The position numbers were made by a program, and so were the translations under genes. From positions 137,935,456 to 137,999,455 of the forward strand of contig OZ005655.1 in assembly GCA_963930645.1 (NCBI GenBank): 64,000 nt of DNA, read 5' to 3'. Source of the DNA: Salticus scenicus. Its lineage: Eukaryota > Arthropoda > Arachnida > Araneae > Salticidae. This document shows, one piece after another, positions 1 through 10,806 of this stretch. The notes under the pieces were generated by a model. That model searched no databases and was not told the origin of the DNA. It saw only the letters and a program-made list of their open reading frames with translations. Each line of letters opens with the position of its first letter. Position 1 is the stretch's first letter.

Positions 1-48
1 TCTCAAACAGACAAACGGGATTTTCTTATATTATAGATTGTACTGGGG

Positions 49-87
<39 letters not shown>

Positions 88-540
88 GAGAGAAAATGCT
101 ATACTGGAATTATTCCTATGATCCGAATTTTCTTAGACAACTTTTCGAACTAAGCTTTGAGTACATAATTAAAAAGCTTCTACACATTATGAGCACATAG
201 CTAAAAATTACCACTTTAATTTGAACACCAATTAAAATATTATTCACCTTCAGTAAGAAACAATAGAGCGTGCATTTATTAACATTGTTTTACTTTAGAG
301 AATATTTATATAGGTAAACTCAAGTTCTTTCTTTCTTTTTTTTTTTTTTTTTTTTTTTCTTAACCTGACGAAAAGTGCACCTGTTTAGCAGCTCTCGAAA
401 CTACAAGTAATTATTCGTTCTGAAGTATCAAGAACTTTTACTTTTTACTTTACAGTTTGTGATATCTTTAGGAGGTTTTTTTTTTTTTTTTTTTTTTTTT
501 CCTTTTCTTTTAATCTGATAGAGGCTTGTATAGATTGTGA
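1..540. other. AT-rich non-coding stretch with homopolymer tracts
   Basis: No gene is seen. The stretch is AT-rich and carries a poly-A run near 49-80 and poly-T runs near 338-358 and 478-500. Such long A/T runs recur through the whole window (for example 1650-1675, 16627-16660, 20358-20395, 31320-31350), often at repeat boundaries. Confidence 0.7.
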
Positions 541-622
541 CCACTCAAAGAGTTCATGAAACTGTGGCCTGGCCACTTAAGAAATTCATGAAACTGTGGC
601 CACTCAAGAAATTCATGAAGCT
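541..622. repeat. Minisatellite, three ~27-32 bp units
   Basis: Three direct copies begin at 541, 573 and 600. Each starts with CCACT(C/T)AA and continues with TTCATGAA(A/G)CTG or a close variant. The third copy is partial. No coding frame passes through it. Confidence 0.75.
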
Positions 623-2407
623 AGAATTTGGATTGTTCAAAAAGAGGAAGGGAGATCAAAGAAAGGTAGAAAAAGAAAGAAAGAAAAAAAAAAAATGAAG
701 TAATTAAATAAAATAATAATAGCAGGCAATTAAAAAAAAAAAAAAAAATACAAAAATATGTAAAACCTCTATAAAATTTGAAAGAAAAAAATTTCTGTTG
801 TATACTATATAATAAATTTAAAAAAATGAATCCGATTTTATTTTAGTATCGATTTTCAAACTTCTGTTTATTACATCCATATTTAAATTTAATTGACATT
901 TGATATCATAGCAATATATTAAAATTTTTCGAATTTTAACTGTCTTGCTTTTCGCCTCCAAAATTTTTGCACATGTCTATTGCATCTAAAGAATAAAAGA
1001 AACCTCCTTTCGAAATCGGAAGTGCTTACATATATTTTACGGTACGTGAAGAAATTTGTTTTAATAAAATAAAAGATGAATAAAAGATTAGATTATATAT
1101 ATTTAAAACTGTAAATATTTAGATCTGAGAACATAATTAAATAAAAATTATTTTATTACGAAACCTATATTATTTTTGTTATAAAAAGTATAACATTTTA
1201 AAGAAAAATTTCCCATTGCATAAGATATAATAAATTTAAAAATTGAATTTGTCCTTATTTTAATATCGATTTTCCAATTTCTACTTAGGAACAACACTAT
1301 GTCTATATTTCAACTTAATTAACATCCGATATCGTATCAAATATTATTTAAAACTTTTTAGGTAGTTTTAGAACTAACAAAATATTTAAATATTAATTAA
1401 TTTTATTAGATTCTTTATCTTATATTTTTAACGGTAAATTGTTATGAATGTATTATTTTTAAGGATTTACAAAATAAATAAATAAATAAACATTAGGAAG
1501 TTTACTACCAAAAGCAACTTAAAAATATACTGATTTTTTTTTTAATAAAGTTTATTGATTGAAACAAATAAATCCATAGCTGGATCAATTTACACTAATT
1601 TAAAGTAAAAATATTTTATTTATAAGATTTTATAATTGAAAATTACTATAAAAAAAAAAAAAAAAAAAAAAAAAACAATAATAATAAAAATAAATAAATA
1701 AATAAGTAAATAATTTTGTTATATTCTTTGGTGTCTGCAAAACAGTTTTGGAATCTGCTCTTTTTTTTTTTTTTTAATAATTATACTTTTATAATCTTTT
1801 AAAATGATCTAAATCATCTTAAAAAATAATTATCTCCTTTAACTTTGATTTAATAATAATAATTAATAGTAAAATGAATCAATATGGCAATTTAACTGCA
1901 CCTGAAATTATGTTAAAAATTTCTGCTTTGTTAGAAGAATTTACAGCTATGATATATTTCCTTATTCGTGGAATAAATAATTAAAAATTAGTTAATGAAT
2001 AATATTAAATTAGCACCATGGATTGCAATTCAATTTCATGCAGCAATTTTTCATATAATAGTTGAGATTTGCTGTTATAACTTTTATAAAATCAACTCTA
2101 AGTATGTGTTTTCTCACTATTTTTATTTTAAAAGGATTCACTTCGTTTAAATGCAGAAGATTAGTTCTTCGAAAAAGTATTGCAGATTTTGAGGTTAGGG
2201 GACGTCAATCACGAGGAAAATGCCCACAATGGACTTCAATGAGCTTTTATTTGCTAAGAAGCTGCCGCAGAATGGGGAAAAATTTTCATAGAGTTACTGC
2301 TAAACTTTTAACATTGAAAGCGGCTGACCTTTTAGAGAGATAGGTAACACGTGCTAGTGAAACCATTTTCGAAGTAAAAGAATTGAAACCGCGTGACCTC
2401 GAATGGG
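623..2407. other. AT-rich stretch without a recognisable gene
   Basis: The sequence is AT-rich with poly-A and poly-T runs. A 93-codon open frame at 2062-2343 (+) shows no recognisable domain or signal, and its first part is low-complexity, so it is not called a gene. Two near-parallel blocks around 780-930 and 1170-1340 share AT-rich wording (aaaaatttc, taataaattta, cgattttc), which suggests an old direct duplication of about 390 bp spacing. Confidence 0.5.
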
Positions 2408-3016
2408 TTAAAACAAAAATATAATAACATTCGATTGAAACAAAGGGTTTGTAGGTTATAATTATTGGATAAAACGTTATGTGTTTCGAAAACCCTTCAT
2501 CAAGATTGGAACAACCGTTTCGAATGATACTCTCCCTTCATCAGATAGACTTAAACACTTATTTTCTCAGAATGAAACAAAACGATAGATGATTTACACT
2601 TATTGAAACCCCAACTTATAAATTATTCGACATTCATTAAAAATGCAAGTCGCATATACACTTTGAAACAATCAATAAATTTTATATTATCACTATGCAT
2701 TAAATAAGTTTCCCATTTAACATTCAAGATGAATTTATTTTTACATTAATTAAAAATTGAACACGTATGAGTTTTTAAAATGACTAGTTTTTAAAAAGTT
2801 TTAAAACAGCTAATAAATTTTATAAGCTTTTACAATTAAATAAATTTAGCATATTATGAAATTTTTACATCACTCGATAAAATTTTATATTGACAATAAT
2901 AGTTATACACATTATAAATATAAACTCATAATGTAAATTTCACACTTAACATTTAAACTCTAGCCAAACAATCTTAAAGTAATTTTTTATCCCTTTATAC
3001 ATAATCATAAACCTTT

Positions 3017-3120
3017 TGTTTCTATTGTAAAGTGAAGTATGACTCATTCTTTCGTTTCTGTTGTAAAGTGAAGTATGACTCATTCTTTCGTTTCTATTGT
3101 AAAGTGAAGTATGACACATG
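3017..3120. repeat. Three tandem copies of a 36 bp unit
   Basis: The unit runs GTTTCTATTGTAAAGTGAAG and then TATGACTCATTCTTTC. It occurs three times head to tail, the last copy with TGACACATG in place of TGACTCATT. The equivalent triplicate lies in the right arm at about 6262-6365 in reverse orientation, so it predates formation of the palindrome or was copied with it. There are no spacers, so it is not a CRISPR array. Confidence 0.85.
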
Positions 3121-3694
3121 CTTTAATTAAAATCTCTAATCAAAATTATAAGAAAGTAAAGTTTAGGATACACCTATATATTATAGGTAAATTAATACAA
3201 TATAAATATTCATGTTTTTCAGTTAAGTAAAAAAGTTATATAATTAATTTTACAGAGTACTTAAAAAATAATGTATAATTAAGTTTAAGAATTTTTTTTT
3301 CTTCTATAGTATGTATATATAAGTAGTTAGAAAGTTTAATTTTTAGTTAGAAAGTTTTTATTAAAATACAATAACCAAAGTTTTGTACGATATTAACTTA
3401 CAATGCAACTAAAACTTTAAATATATAGAAACAATTGTACAGTTGGTTTTGTCTAAAGCATATATAAATAATAAAATCTTATTGAATTTTGCTTTAAAAC
3501 ACCGTAAAGATTTTCGACACACATATTTTTATGTTGTTTAAATAAATTTTTTTAAATGAAACAATATTAATGTTACAAATTCATACACTCAGCATGACTC
3601 ACCGAGTGTGTTATTACATAAAATTATTCCGCATGCATGTAATAACATGTCTGACTGAACTATATACTGAATTGAAATTATTTCGGAAAAAGTT

Positions 3695-3930
3695 GGGACT
3701 TACCTTAAAACACAGCCTACACCCTTGGCAGACTTGAAGAAAATGAATGATACGAGACATTCTTATCTAGCGAAATCCTAGTCACGTGATCATGACGTCA
3801 TCCTCTCATCAGTGGCGTCACCGATTGCTTATCAGCTACCACAACGCGCGGAAATGTCCTTCAGTACGCAGTGAGAAATATTCAAAGTCCACGGGACATT
3901 ACACGAAACGATTCCATTGTCTTATACGGT
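3695..3930 (-). promoter_or_regulatory. Promoter-like block plus 5' splice site, left arm
   Basis: On the minus strand this block contains a CRE octamer TGACGTCA (3793-3800), a TCACGTGA E-box (3782-3789) and, about 80 bp downstream, a consensus 5' splice site AAG|GTAAGT whose GT lies at 3702-3703. It is relatively GC-rich for this window and well conserved with the right arm. The arrangement looks like a promoter and first exon directed outward from the palindrome centre. No downstream exon or reading frame could be assigned, so function is inferred from motifs only. Confidence 0.4.
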
Positions 3931-4484
3931 AAATTGAAATATAACACGCGGAAAAAAGATCGACATATGCCGAAGAAACTATACATACTGCCCGATGAAA
4001 ATAAGCCGCACGGCTAAAGAGATGCTGCCAGGATGAGAGCCAAACTGCAACTGAAATCTAACGATTTGATAAGGTCTATAAGTCTCCCGTGTTGATTAGA
4101 CTGTTTTGAAGAATGGGTTTTCCCCTCACTTAAGCAGAAGGGATGAGTCATAGGTTTTACCCTCACCTAACCATCTATCGCGAAGATAACTCTTAATTAA
4201 GTTTCTTAATTAAAATTATGCAAATTTTCTGTATGTCCTTCAAAAATCTCTTAATTAAGTTTTCTAATTAAAATTATGTAAATTTTATTTAAATCTTTCA
4301 TGTTTGACATATGCTCTCCTAGTTAAAGATTTAATAAACCTAACTTTTATACAACATAAATAAATTTAATAAGTATAATCTATTTGATGAGTCATGAATG
4401 GATGACTCATTCTAGACATGTCTGAACATGTCTAAACATGTCTGAACATGAATCTACTTGAACACTAACATTTTACTGAATAAG

Positions 4485-4914
4485 CGATAATTACTATATG
4501 AATCACAAAGTACAGTCGGTAACAAAAGTGTCCGAACATTAGCAAAAATTCCTATGTAAAAAAAGTACACTTCATACGGTTTTGTTAAATAAATCCTTGT
4601 CGAATCATGTTCTTACCCTGACTAAGAACAGGATTCGACAAGGATTTATTTAACAAAACCGTGTGAAGTGTACTTTTTTTACATTAGAATTTTTTCTAGT
4701 GTTCGGACACTTTTGTTACCGACTGTATACGATGTTGGAAATTAAGTAAACAACACTAGTTGATGAAAATTAAGTTTCTTATAAGTAAATAGATTTTGTA
4801 CTTAATAATTAATTTTTATTCATAATGATTGAAAAATAATCTTAGTAGTTGTTCATTTCTTTATATAAAAATAACTTTTGATTTGAATAATATAAAAAAG
4901 CAATAATATAAAAT
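4485..4914. other. Spacer of the giant inverted repeat
   Basis: The 430 bp between the two arms are not complementary to each other apart from the MITE they contain (4513-4725). The rest is AT-rich with no feature. The MITE lies off-centre, so the spacer existed before the MITE landed or was enlarged by it. Confidence 0.75.
4513..4725. mobile_element. Tc1/mariner-type MITE, 213 bp, copy 1
   Basis: The element is an almost complete palindrome with outer ends CAGTCGGTAACAAAAGTGTC and its reverse complement, flanked by TA dinucleotides at 4511-4512 and 4726-4727. TA duplication and CAGT-type ends are typical of non-autonomous Tc1/mariner/pogo elements. A second, more diverged copy is at 32375-32587. 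There is no coding capacity. Confidence 0.88.
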
Positions 4915-6972
4915 CTTATTCAGTAAAATGTTAGTGTTCAAGTAGATTCATGTTCAGACATGTTTAGACATGTTCAGACATGTCTAGGATGAGTCATCCA
5001 TTGATAACTCATCAAATAGATTATACTTATTAAATTTATTTATGTTGTATAAAAGTTAGGTTTATTAAATCTTTAACTAGGAGAGCATATGACAAACATG
5101 AAAGATTTACATAAAATTTACATAATTTTAATTAGAAAATTTAATTAAGAGATATTTGAAGGACATACAGAAAATTTGCATAATTTTAATTAAGAAACTT
5201 AATTAAGAGTTATCTTCGCGATAGATGGTTAGGTGAGGGTAAAACCTATGACTCATCTCTTCTGCTTAAGTGAGGGGAAAACCCATTCTTCAAAACAGTC
5301 TAATCAACACGGGAGATTTATAGACCTTATCAAATCGTTAGATTTCAGTTGCAGTTTGACTCTTATCCTGGCAGCATCTCTTTAGCCGTGCGGCTTATTT
5401 TCATCGGGCAGTATGTATAGTTTCTTCGGCATATGTCGATCTTTTTTCCGCGTGTTATAATTCAATTTACCGTATAAGACAATGGAATCGTTTCGTGTAA
5501 TGTCCCGTGGACTATTTTTCACTGCGTACTGAAGGACATTTCCGCACGTTGTGGTAGCTGATGAGCAATCGGTGACGTCACTGATGAGAGGATGACGTCA
5601 TGATCACGTGACTAGGATTTCGCTAGATAAGAATGTCTCGTATCATTCATTTTCTTCAAGTCTGCCAAGGGTGTAGCCTGTGTTTTAAGGTAAGTCACAA
5701 CTTTTTCCGAAATAATGGCATTTCAGTATATAGTTAAGTCAGACATGTTATTACATGTATGCGGAATAATTTTCTGTAATAACACACTCGGTGAGTCATG
5801 CTGAGTGTATGATTTTATAACATTAATATTGTTTCATTTAAAAAATTTTATTTAAACAATATAAAAATATGTGTGTCTAAAATTTTTACGGTGTTTTAAA
5901 GCAAAATCCAATAAGATTTTATTATTTATATATGATTCAGACAAAACAAACTGTACAATTGTTTCTATATATTTAAAGTTTTAGTTGCATTGTAAGTTAA
6001 TATCGTACAAAACTTTGGTTATTGTATTTTAATAAAAACTTTCTAACTAAAAATTTATATATACATACTATAGAAGAAGAAAAAAAAATTCTTAAACTTA
6101 ATTATACATTATTTTTTAAGTACTCTGTAAAATTAATTATATAACTTTTATACTTAACTGAAAAACATGAATATTTATATTGTATTAATTTACCTATAAT
6201 ATATAGGTGTATCCTAAACTTTACTTTCTTATAATTTTGATTAGAGATTTTAATTAAAGCATGTGTCATACTTCACTTTACAATTGAAACGAAAGCATGA
6301 GTCATACTTCACTTTACAAAAGAAACGAAAGCATGAGTCATACTTCACTTTACAATAGAAACAAAATGTTTATGATTATGTATAAAGGGATAAAAAATTA
6401 CTTTAAGATTGTTTGGCTAGAGTTTAAATGTTAAGTGTGAAATGTACTTTATGAGTTTATATTTATAATGTGTATAACTTTTATTGTCAATATAAAATTT
6501 TATCGAGTGATGTAAAACTTTCATAATATGCTAAATTTATTCAATTGTAAAAGCTTATAAAATTTATTAGCTGTTTTAAAACTTTTTAAAAAGTAGTCAT
6601 TTTAAAAACTAATACGTGTTCAATTTTTAATTAATGTAAAAATAAATTCATCTTGAATGTTAAATGGGAAACTTATTTAATGCATAGTGATAATATAAAA
6701 TTTATTGATTGTTTCAAAGTGTATATGCGACTTGCATTTTTAATGAAAGTCGAATAATTTTTAAGTTGGGGTTTCAATAAGTGTAAATAATCTACCGTTT
6801 TGTTTCATTCTGAGAAAATAAATGTTTAAGTCTATCTGATGAAGGGAGAGTATCATTCGAAACGGTTGTTCTAATCTTGATGAAGGGTTTTCGAAACACA
6901 TAACGTTTTATCCAATAATTATAACCTACAAACCCTTTGTTTCAATCGAATGTTATAATATTTTTGTTTTAA
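4915..6972 (-). repeat. Right arm of the giant inverted repeat (~2.06 kb)
   Basis: This is the reverse-complement partner of 2408-4484. It keeps the 36 bp triplicate, the promoter-like block (now on the plus strand) and most TGA(C/G)TCA sites. One of the paired sites of the left arm (4388 and 4403) has been lost here. The outer part, 6836-6900, carries two tandem motifs of the form (C/T)TGATGAAGGG...TTCGAAAC, and a related motif recurs at 12234-12262. Confidence 0.9.
5440..5697 (+). promoter_or_regulatory. Promoter-like block plus 5' splice site, right arm
   Basis: The plus strand shows two CRE octamers TGACGTCA (5573-5580, 5593-5600), a TCACGTGA E-box (5604-5611) and a consensus donor TTAAG|GTAAGT with GT at 5690-5691. 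The left arm keeps only one intact CRE because the second reads TGGCGTCA (3813-3820). The two blocks point away from each other. They could be real divergent promoters with first exons, or the terminal promoter of a long-TIR element. A diverged, shorter relative lies at 9090-9185. Confidence 0.42.
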
Positions 6973-7074
6973 ATGAATTACCTGATACTCATCCACTAAC
7001 CTTAATGTATGTTAAAAAATTAAGTGTTTAATATAGCTAACGCATGCATAACCCTATTAAGCATTTTCTTTTAA

Positions 7075-7255
7075 AGTTCATAAACATGTTGTTACAAGGA
7101 TTTTAGAAGATCAAACGATTCTATGTTTAATGCTAGGTTCGAATTCAGCTTAACAATCTACCCGTTTGTAGTTTTTCTTGGTTTCAACTAAAACTCGCTG
7201 AACTATAAGTTAGGAAGACTCGCACACAGAACAATCCATTTATAGAACCAACAGT
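7075..7255 (+). repeat. SINE-like repeat, copy 1
   Basis: It contains a B-box-like GGTTCGAATTC followed about 20 bp later by CTACCCGTTTGTAG and TTCTTGGTTT. The same order (B-box-like, CCCGTT or GGGTATTT, CTTGGTTT, then AACTC or AATCTC) recurs at 7310-7500 and 7940-8055. The B-box-like motif suggests a tRNA-derived SINE, but no convincing A box or tRNA fold was found. Confidence 0.45.
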
Positions 7256-7309
7256 TAAATATTTAATGGTATAAGTTTATACTTGCAATCAATAAGTTTC
7301 AATAAAACT

Positions 7310-7500
7310 GCATGATTCATTAACCTTGTGATTAGTGAACGATTCTATGATTAAAGCGGGAAAGTTTTGGGTTTGAATCCAACTCATCGACTTAATAGAA
7401 TGGGTATTTTCCTTGGTTTTCTCTGAATCTCGCTTAAATTCAGATTAGGATTCCTTAGAAAGACTCTCATGCATTTCGCTTATAGGACCCTCGTTTTATT
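7310..7500 (+). repeat. SINE-like repeat, copy 2
   Basis: GGGTTTGAATCC resembles a pol III B box. It is followed by CAACTCATCGACTTA, GGGTATTTTCCTTGGTTTTC and a tail shared with copy 1 (GGA...GACTC...). The flanking sequence upstream (GCATGATTCATTAACC) resembles that at 8447, hinting that the family extends further 5'. Confidence 0.45.
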
Positions 7501-7699
7501 AATCGGTCTTAATCCTTATGAATATCCATATGTGAATGTTTATTGTATAGTAAAATTTTTAAATATAGTATTATTTTATATAAGGTGTGAACCTGATTAT
7601 GTATAAATGAGTTATCGATTATGAAATAAATTTATCATTACTATAATACTCACATTAAAAGATTCTCACTTATACAATTTAGCGGTTATGCAAATTATT

Positions 7700-8055
7700 C
7701 AAACTCGTCACCGATGAGTCATCCTTCACGAACTTTCTCGTAAGATGTTGTACATGAACGAACGAGTGGTGTCTCAGCTTTTCCGAGAATTCGCCCTTAT
7801 CTCTAGTAGATAAGGTGTTACAACTCAACGTTTCCCTTCATTCTTAGTTTGGCAGTCGTGTGAGTAGGTTGTTTTACCGTGTGTTATGTTTAGTCCACTG
7901 CTTAGGAGTTTTAGCCGAAAATCCCACCTGTTTTTCCGCGTATTGTATTTCGGTTTTTCCGTACCTGGATTCTTTAAGTATAATTGAATATTCCGACTCA
8001 TCAACCTACCCGTTGGGATTTTTTCTTGGTTTTCTCTAAAACTGACATAACTATA
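7700..8055 (+). repeat. Diverged relative of the palindrome arm joined to a SINE-like tail
   Basis: The block starts with GATGAGTCATCC, includes TTTTTCCGCGTATTGTATTT (compare TTTTTTCCGCGTGTTATAAT in the right arm at about 5442) and ends with ACTCATCAACCTACCCGTTG, the tail of the SINE-like family. It is therefore a composite of two families seen elsewhere in this region. Confidence 0.4.
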
Positions 8056-8345
8056 AGGCGTATATTAAAATAATATATAGTTATTATATAAAAATCTCTT
8101 ACTATCCGATCATTTATAAATAGTTTAAAAAATTATTACTTAGTTTATAACTAGATAAAATAATTGCTGAAAACAATAAGATTTTTAATTTCTAATTTTA
8201 TCCTATTAAGTGATTTTAAAACCTCTTTTTAGTTTTTTCTTATAAATTTAAAGTGATTTCAAAACCTTGCATTAAAAAATTACACTTATATTTTAGTAAA
8301 ACTTTATTTAATCGATTAAATGCAAAGTTGAACACTTAATGAATT
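8041..8345 (+). repeat. Direct repeat, first copy (~250 bp)
   Basis: The segment beginning with GCGTATATTAAAATAATATA recurs at 8686-8950 with the same order of blocks (TAGTTATTATA, AACAATAAGATTTTTAA, CTATTAAGTGATTTTAAAA). Spacing is about 640 bp. No gene is seen. Confidence 0.75.
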
Positions 8346-8685
8346 ATTTAATATTTTTTCTATACAGGAATAATATAAAAAATTACATTTATGTGCTAGT
8401 AAAAATAATTGTCTCATTAACTAAAAACAATGAATTTCAATACAACTGCATGACTCATTGACCTCACGGTAAGTTATTTTCACTTAGACATTCTGAGCAA
8501 ATCTTATTGTAAAGGATAATTTCTTTCTGTGATAGTGTCACCCAAATTCTCTCATAAGGATTATTGTTTAGTATTTTATTTTTAAATCATATATCCAACT
8601 TATAAAATTTAGCAGTTATGTAAATGGGTAATTTTTATTACTTCAATCCGTATAAATAAGTTGAAAATTTTACCCTGCGATGTAA

Positions 8686-8950
8686 TGCATATATTAAAAT
8701 AATATATAGTTATTATACAAAAATCACTCTTGCTATCTGATTATTTATAGATAGTTTATTACTTAGTTTTATATCTAGAGAAAATAATTATTTAAAACAA
8801 TAAGATTTTTAACTTTTATTTTTAATTTTATTCTATTAAGTGATTTTAAAATATTTCATTAAAAATTACACTTATATTTTATTGAATGAAAAGGATGTCT
8901 TATCGTAAAATAATCCTGTTTTAAACACATTATTTTCTTACCATAATTTT
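8686..8950 (+). repeat. Direct repeat, second copy (~250 bp)
   Basis: This is the partner of 8041-8345, with scattered substitutions and small indels. The two copies bracket sequence that contains another TGACTCA site (8451-8457). Confidence 0.75.
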
Positions 8951-9089
8951 AACAGGTTATTGCAAAGTTCACCTCTCAATGGATTATTTAAGTAAATGAT
9001 CCTTATAAACTATTTTATATTGTTCTGAAAACACAGAAATCTAACAACAAAAGTCTTCTAAGATAGGTATGATTCATCACTCTTCTTAT

Positions 9090-9190
9090 CTGTATGAGTC
9101 ATCGTCTAACGATAAAACACTTTCTGGCATTTGTGTACAAGACTGATGGTTGCATTTCGCTAGAGGGAAATTTCTTCAGTAATTTTTAAG
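9090..9190 (+). promoter_or_regulatory. Possible third, decayed promoter/splice-donor module
   Basis: TGAGTCA (9095-9101) is followed by ATTTCGCTAG and TTTTTAAGTAAGTTT. The order resembles the right arm block (bZIP-type sites, ATTTCGCTAG at about 5619, TTTTAAGGTAAGT), but the donor lacks one G. Low confidence; it may be chance in AT-rich DNA. Confidence 0.25.
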
Positions 9191-10146
9191 TAAGTTTCAT
9201 AATTTATTGTTACTATTTTTTCTAAAAGTATTTTCGTTTTAAATTATTCAAAGTATTTTAGTTAATTAATCATAGGTATTGTTTAAATAATATATGATAT
9301 TGTAAAACATAAACAAAATGTGTTGATTCATTTTACACTATATTAGGGTGGTTTGTCGTCCACTATTCAGTTAATTTTTCTTTTTAAATATAGTTTAACT
9401 AATAGGTAGGTAATAAGCGTTTAAACTCATTGTACGGTATGCTTTGTGAAAAAATCATGTGGGGTAGTTCTTTTCAAATATAAAAATTATTGAATTTTCC
9501 TAATTATGCGTTGTTTTTATTAATTATTTTAACTCAATCTTTATATCCGTTAGTTTTGATTACACATGATTCGGCAGCTTATGATTCATAGAATACACGC
9601 GTAACATCTATCTTAAAGAAACTGTTTATCTTCATTTAAAATAGTTTGATACTTTGAACTTTTTATATAATTTAATATTTCGAAATTTTAAATAGAAATG
9701 TTTAGTATAAAATATTTGTTTTTATTTTATTTTTAGCAACCAATAGTTTTTAAATATAACTAATTCTTTTTTAACTAATGTTTATATCATTTTTATAAAA
9801 AATAATTTATTTGTTTTTATGTAAATATAAAATTTTAAAATAATTTTATAATCAACTTAATTTTTTTTTCTTTTTTTTTTAATATTATTTAAAATTTAAA
9901 AGTATTTACTTGTTTCATTTAAATCATCTAAGACAGTATAAATTATATTACTGTGTTGAACTCGAATAAATGTTAAACTTATTTAGGGGAATATAAAGTT
10001 TAATTTAAATAACATACTCATGTACTTATAACATTTTGCTTATAAAATTTAGTAACTGATTTAAAACTTCTGTTAAATTTATTTAATAGTAACAGCATAA
10101 AGTTTAGTTAATTACAATGTATATAAAATTTAATTGTTGATTTTAA
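9191..10146. other. AT-rich stretch without a gene
   Basis: No gene is recognised. Short matches to the palindrome arm family continue into 10430-10460 (ACTTATTTAATACATAGTGA compare ACTTATTTAATGCATAGTGA at about 6670), so much of this stretch is probably decayed copies of the same repeat. Confidence 0.45.
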
Positions 10147-10385
10147 ACATTGTATGTATTTTTTAAATTAATATTATTATATGATAGTGATTTTTTTTTT
10201 TTTTATAACTTTATTGTATATCTTTGTATGCATTCTTTAATTAATATTATTATTATATGATAGTCATTTTTCTTTAATTTATAACTTTACTGTATATCTT
10301 TGTATGCATTTTTTAATTAATATTATAATACAAAAGAATTTTTTTTTTAATTAATATTGTTATATAATAGTCATTTTTTTTTTAA
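10147..10385 (+). repeat. Tandem repeat, ~79 bp period, three copies
   Basis: Units begin with TGTATG(T/C)ATT at about 10147, 10225 and 10304. Each contains TTAATTAATATTATTATA or a close variant, then TATGATAGT(G/C)ATTTTT and TATAACTTTA(C/T)TGTATAT. A partial fourth unit follows. Confidence 0.7.
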
Positions 10386-10806
10386 TTTTAAAAGTATGTA
10401 ATAATAGTATTTCTAAGTTAGAGCTTAAATTCGAAACTTATTTAATACATAGTGATAATATAACGTTTAGTTTATATAATTTTTATTATATTTAGTTTAT
10501 ATAACTTTACTGTATATAAACATTTTGCAATTTCAAAAAATAATTATAATGTTTTGTTACTTAACGACGTGTAAAGTTTTAATTTCAACGTAAAAATATT
10601 TTTGTAGTATAAATTAATGTGATTAATATTGCTGTGTAAAAAACAAAATGTTTTTTACGGGTAAAAATTCTAAATGCATGAATAAAGTTTGTATAATAAT
10701 AAAAATATAAAAAACTTAATGATAATTTAAATTGGAAATAAGACAAAGAGTTTTTCATAGACATACTTTTATTTAAACATTTCAATTACAAAAATAGGTG
10801 TTTCAT

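Larger units (their letters stand above)
2408..4484 (+). repeat. Left arm of a giant inverted repeat (~2.08 kb)
   Basis: This segment is the reverse complement of 4915-6972 with only scattered substitutions and short indels. Read by eye the arms look about 95% identical. The outer end reads TTAA then AACAAAAATATAATAACATT. The right arm ends with the reverse complement followed by TTAA, which would fit a TTAA target-site duplication, although TTAA is self-complementary and AT-rich DNA makes this weak. No transposase frame is found in either arm. The arm contains a 36 bp triplicate (3017-3120), a promoter-like block on the minus strand (about 3700-3930) and several TGA(C/G)TCA sites. It could be a foldback or long-TIR transposon, or an inverted segmental duplication. 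Confidence 0.9.

Noticed and set aside
2062..2343. 93-codon plus-strand frame as a gene
   Set aside because: No recognisable domain, first third is hydrophobic low-complexity, no second copy or neighbouring exon. Not enough to call it coding.
3017..3120. Regular 36 bp repeats resembling a CRISPR array
   Set aside because: Units are directly adjacent with no spacers, the DNA is eukaryotic and no cas genes exist.
7121..7391. Possible tRNA genes at B-box-like GGTTCGAATTC and GGTTTGAATCC
   Set aside because: No A box at proper distance and no cloverleaf. These were kept only as SINE-like repeats.
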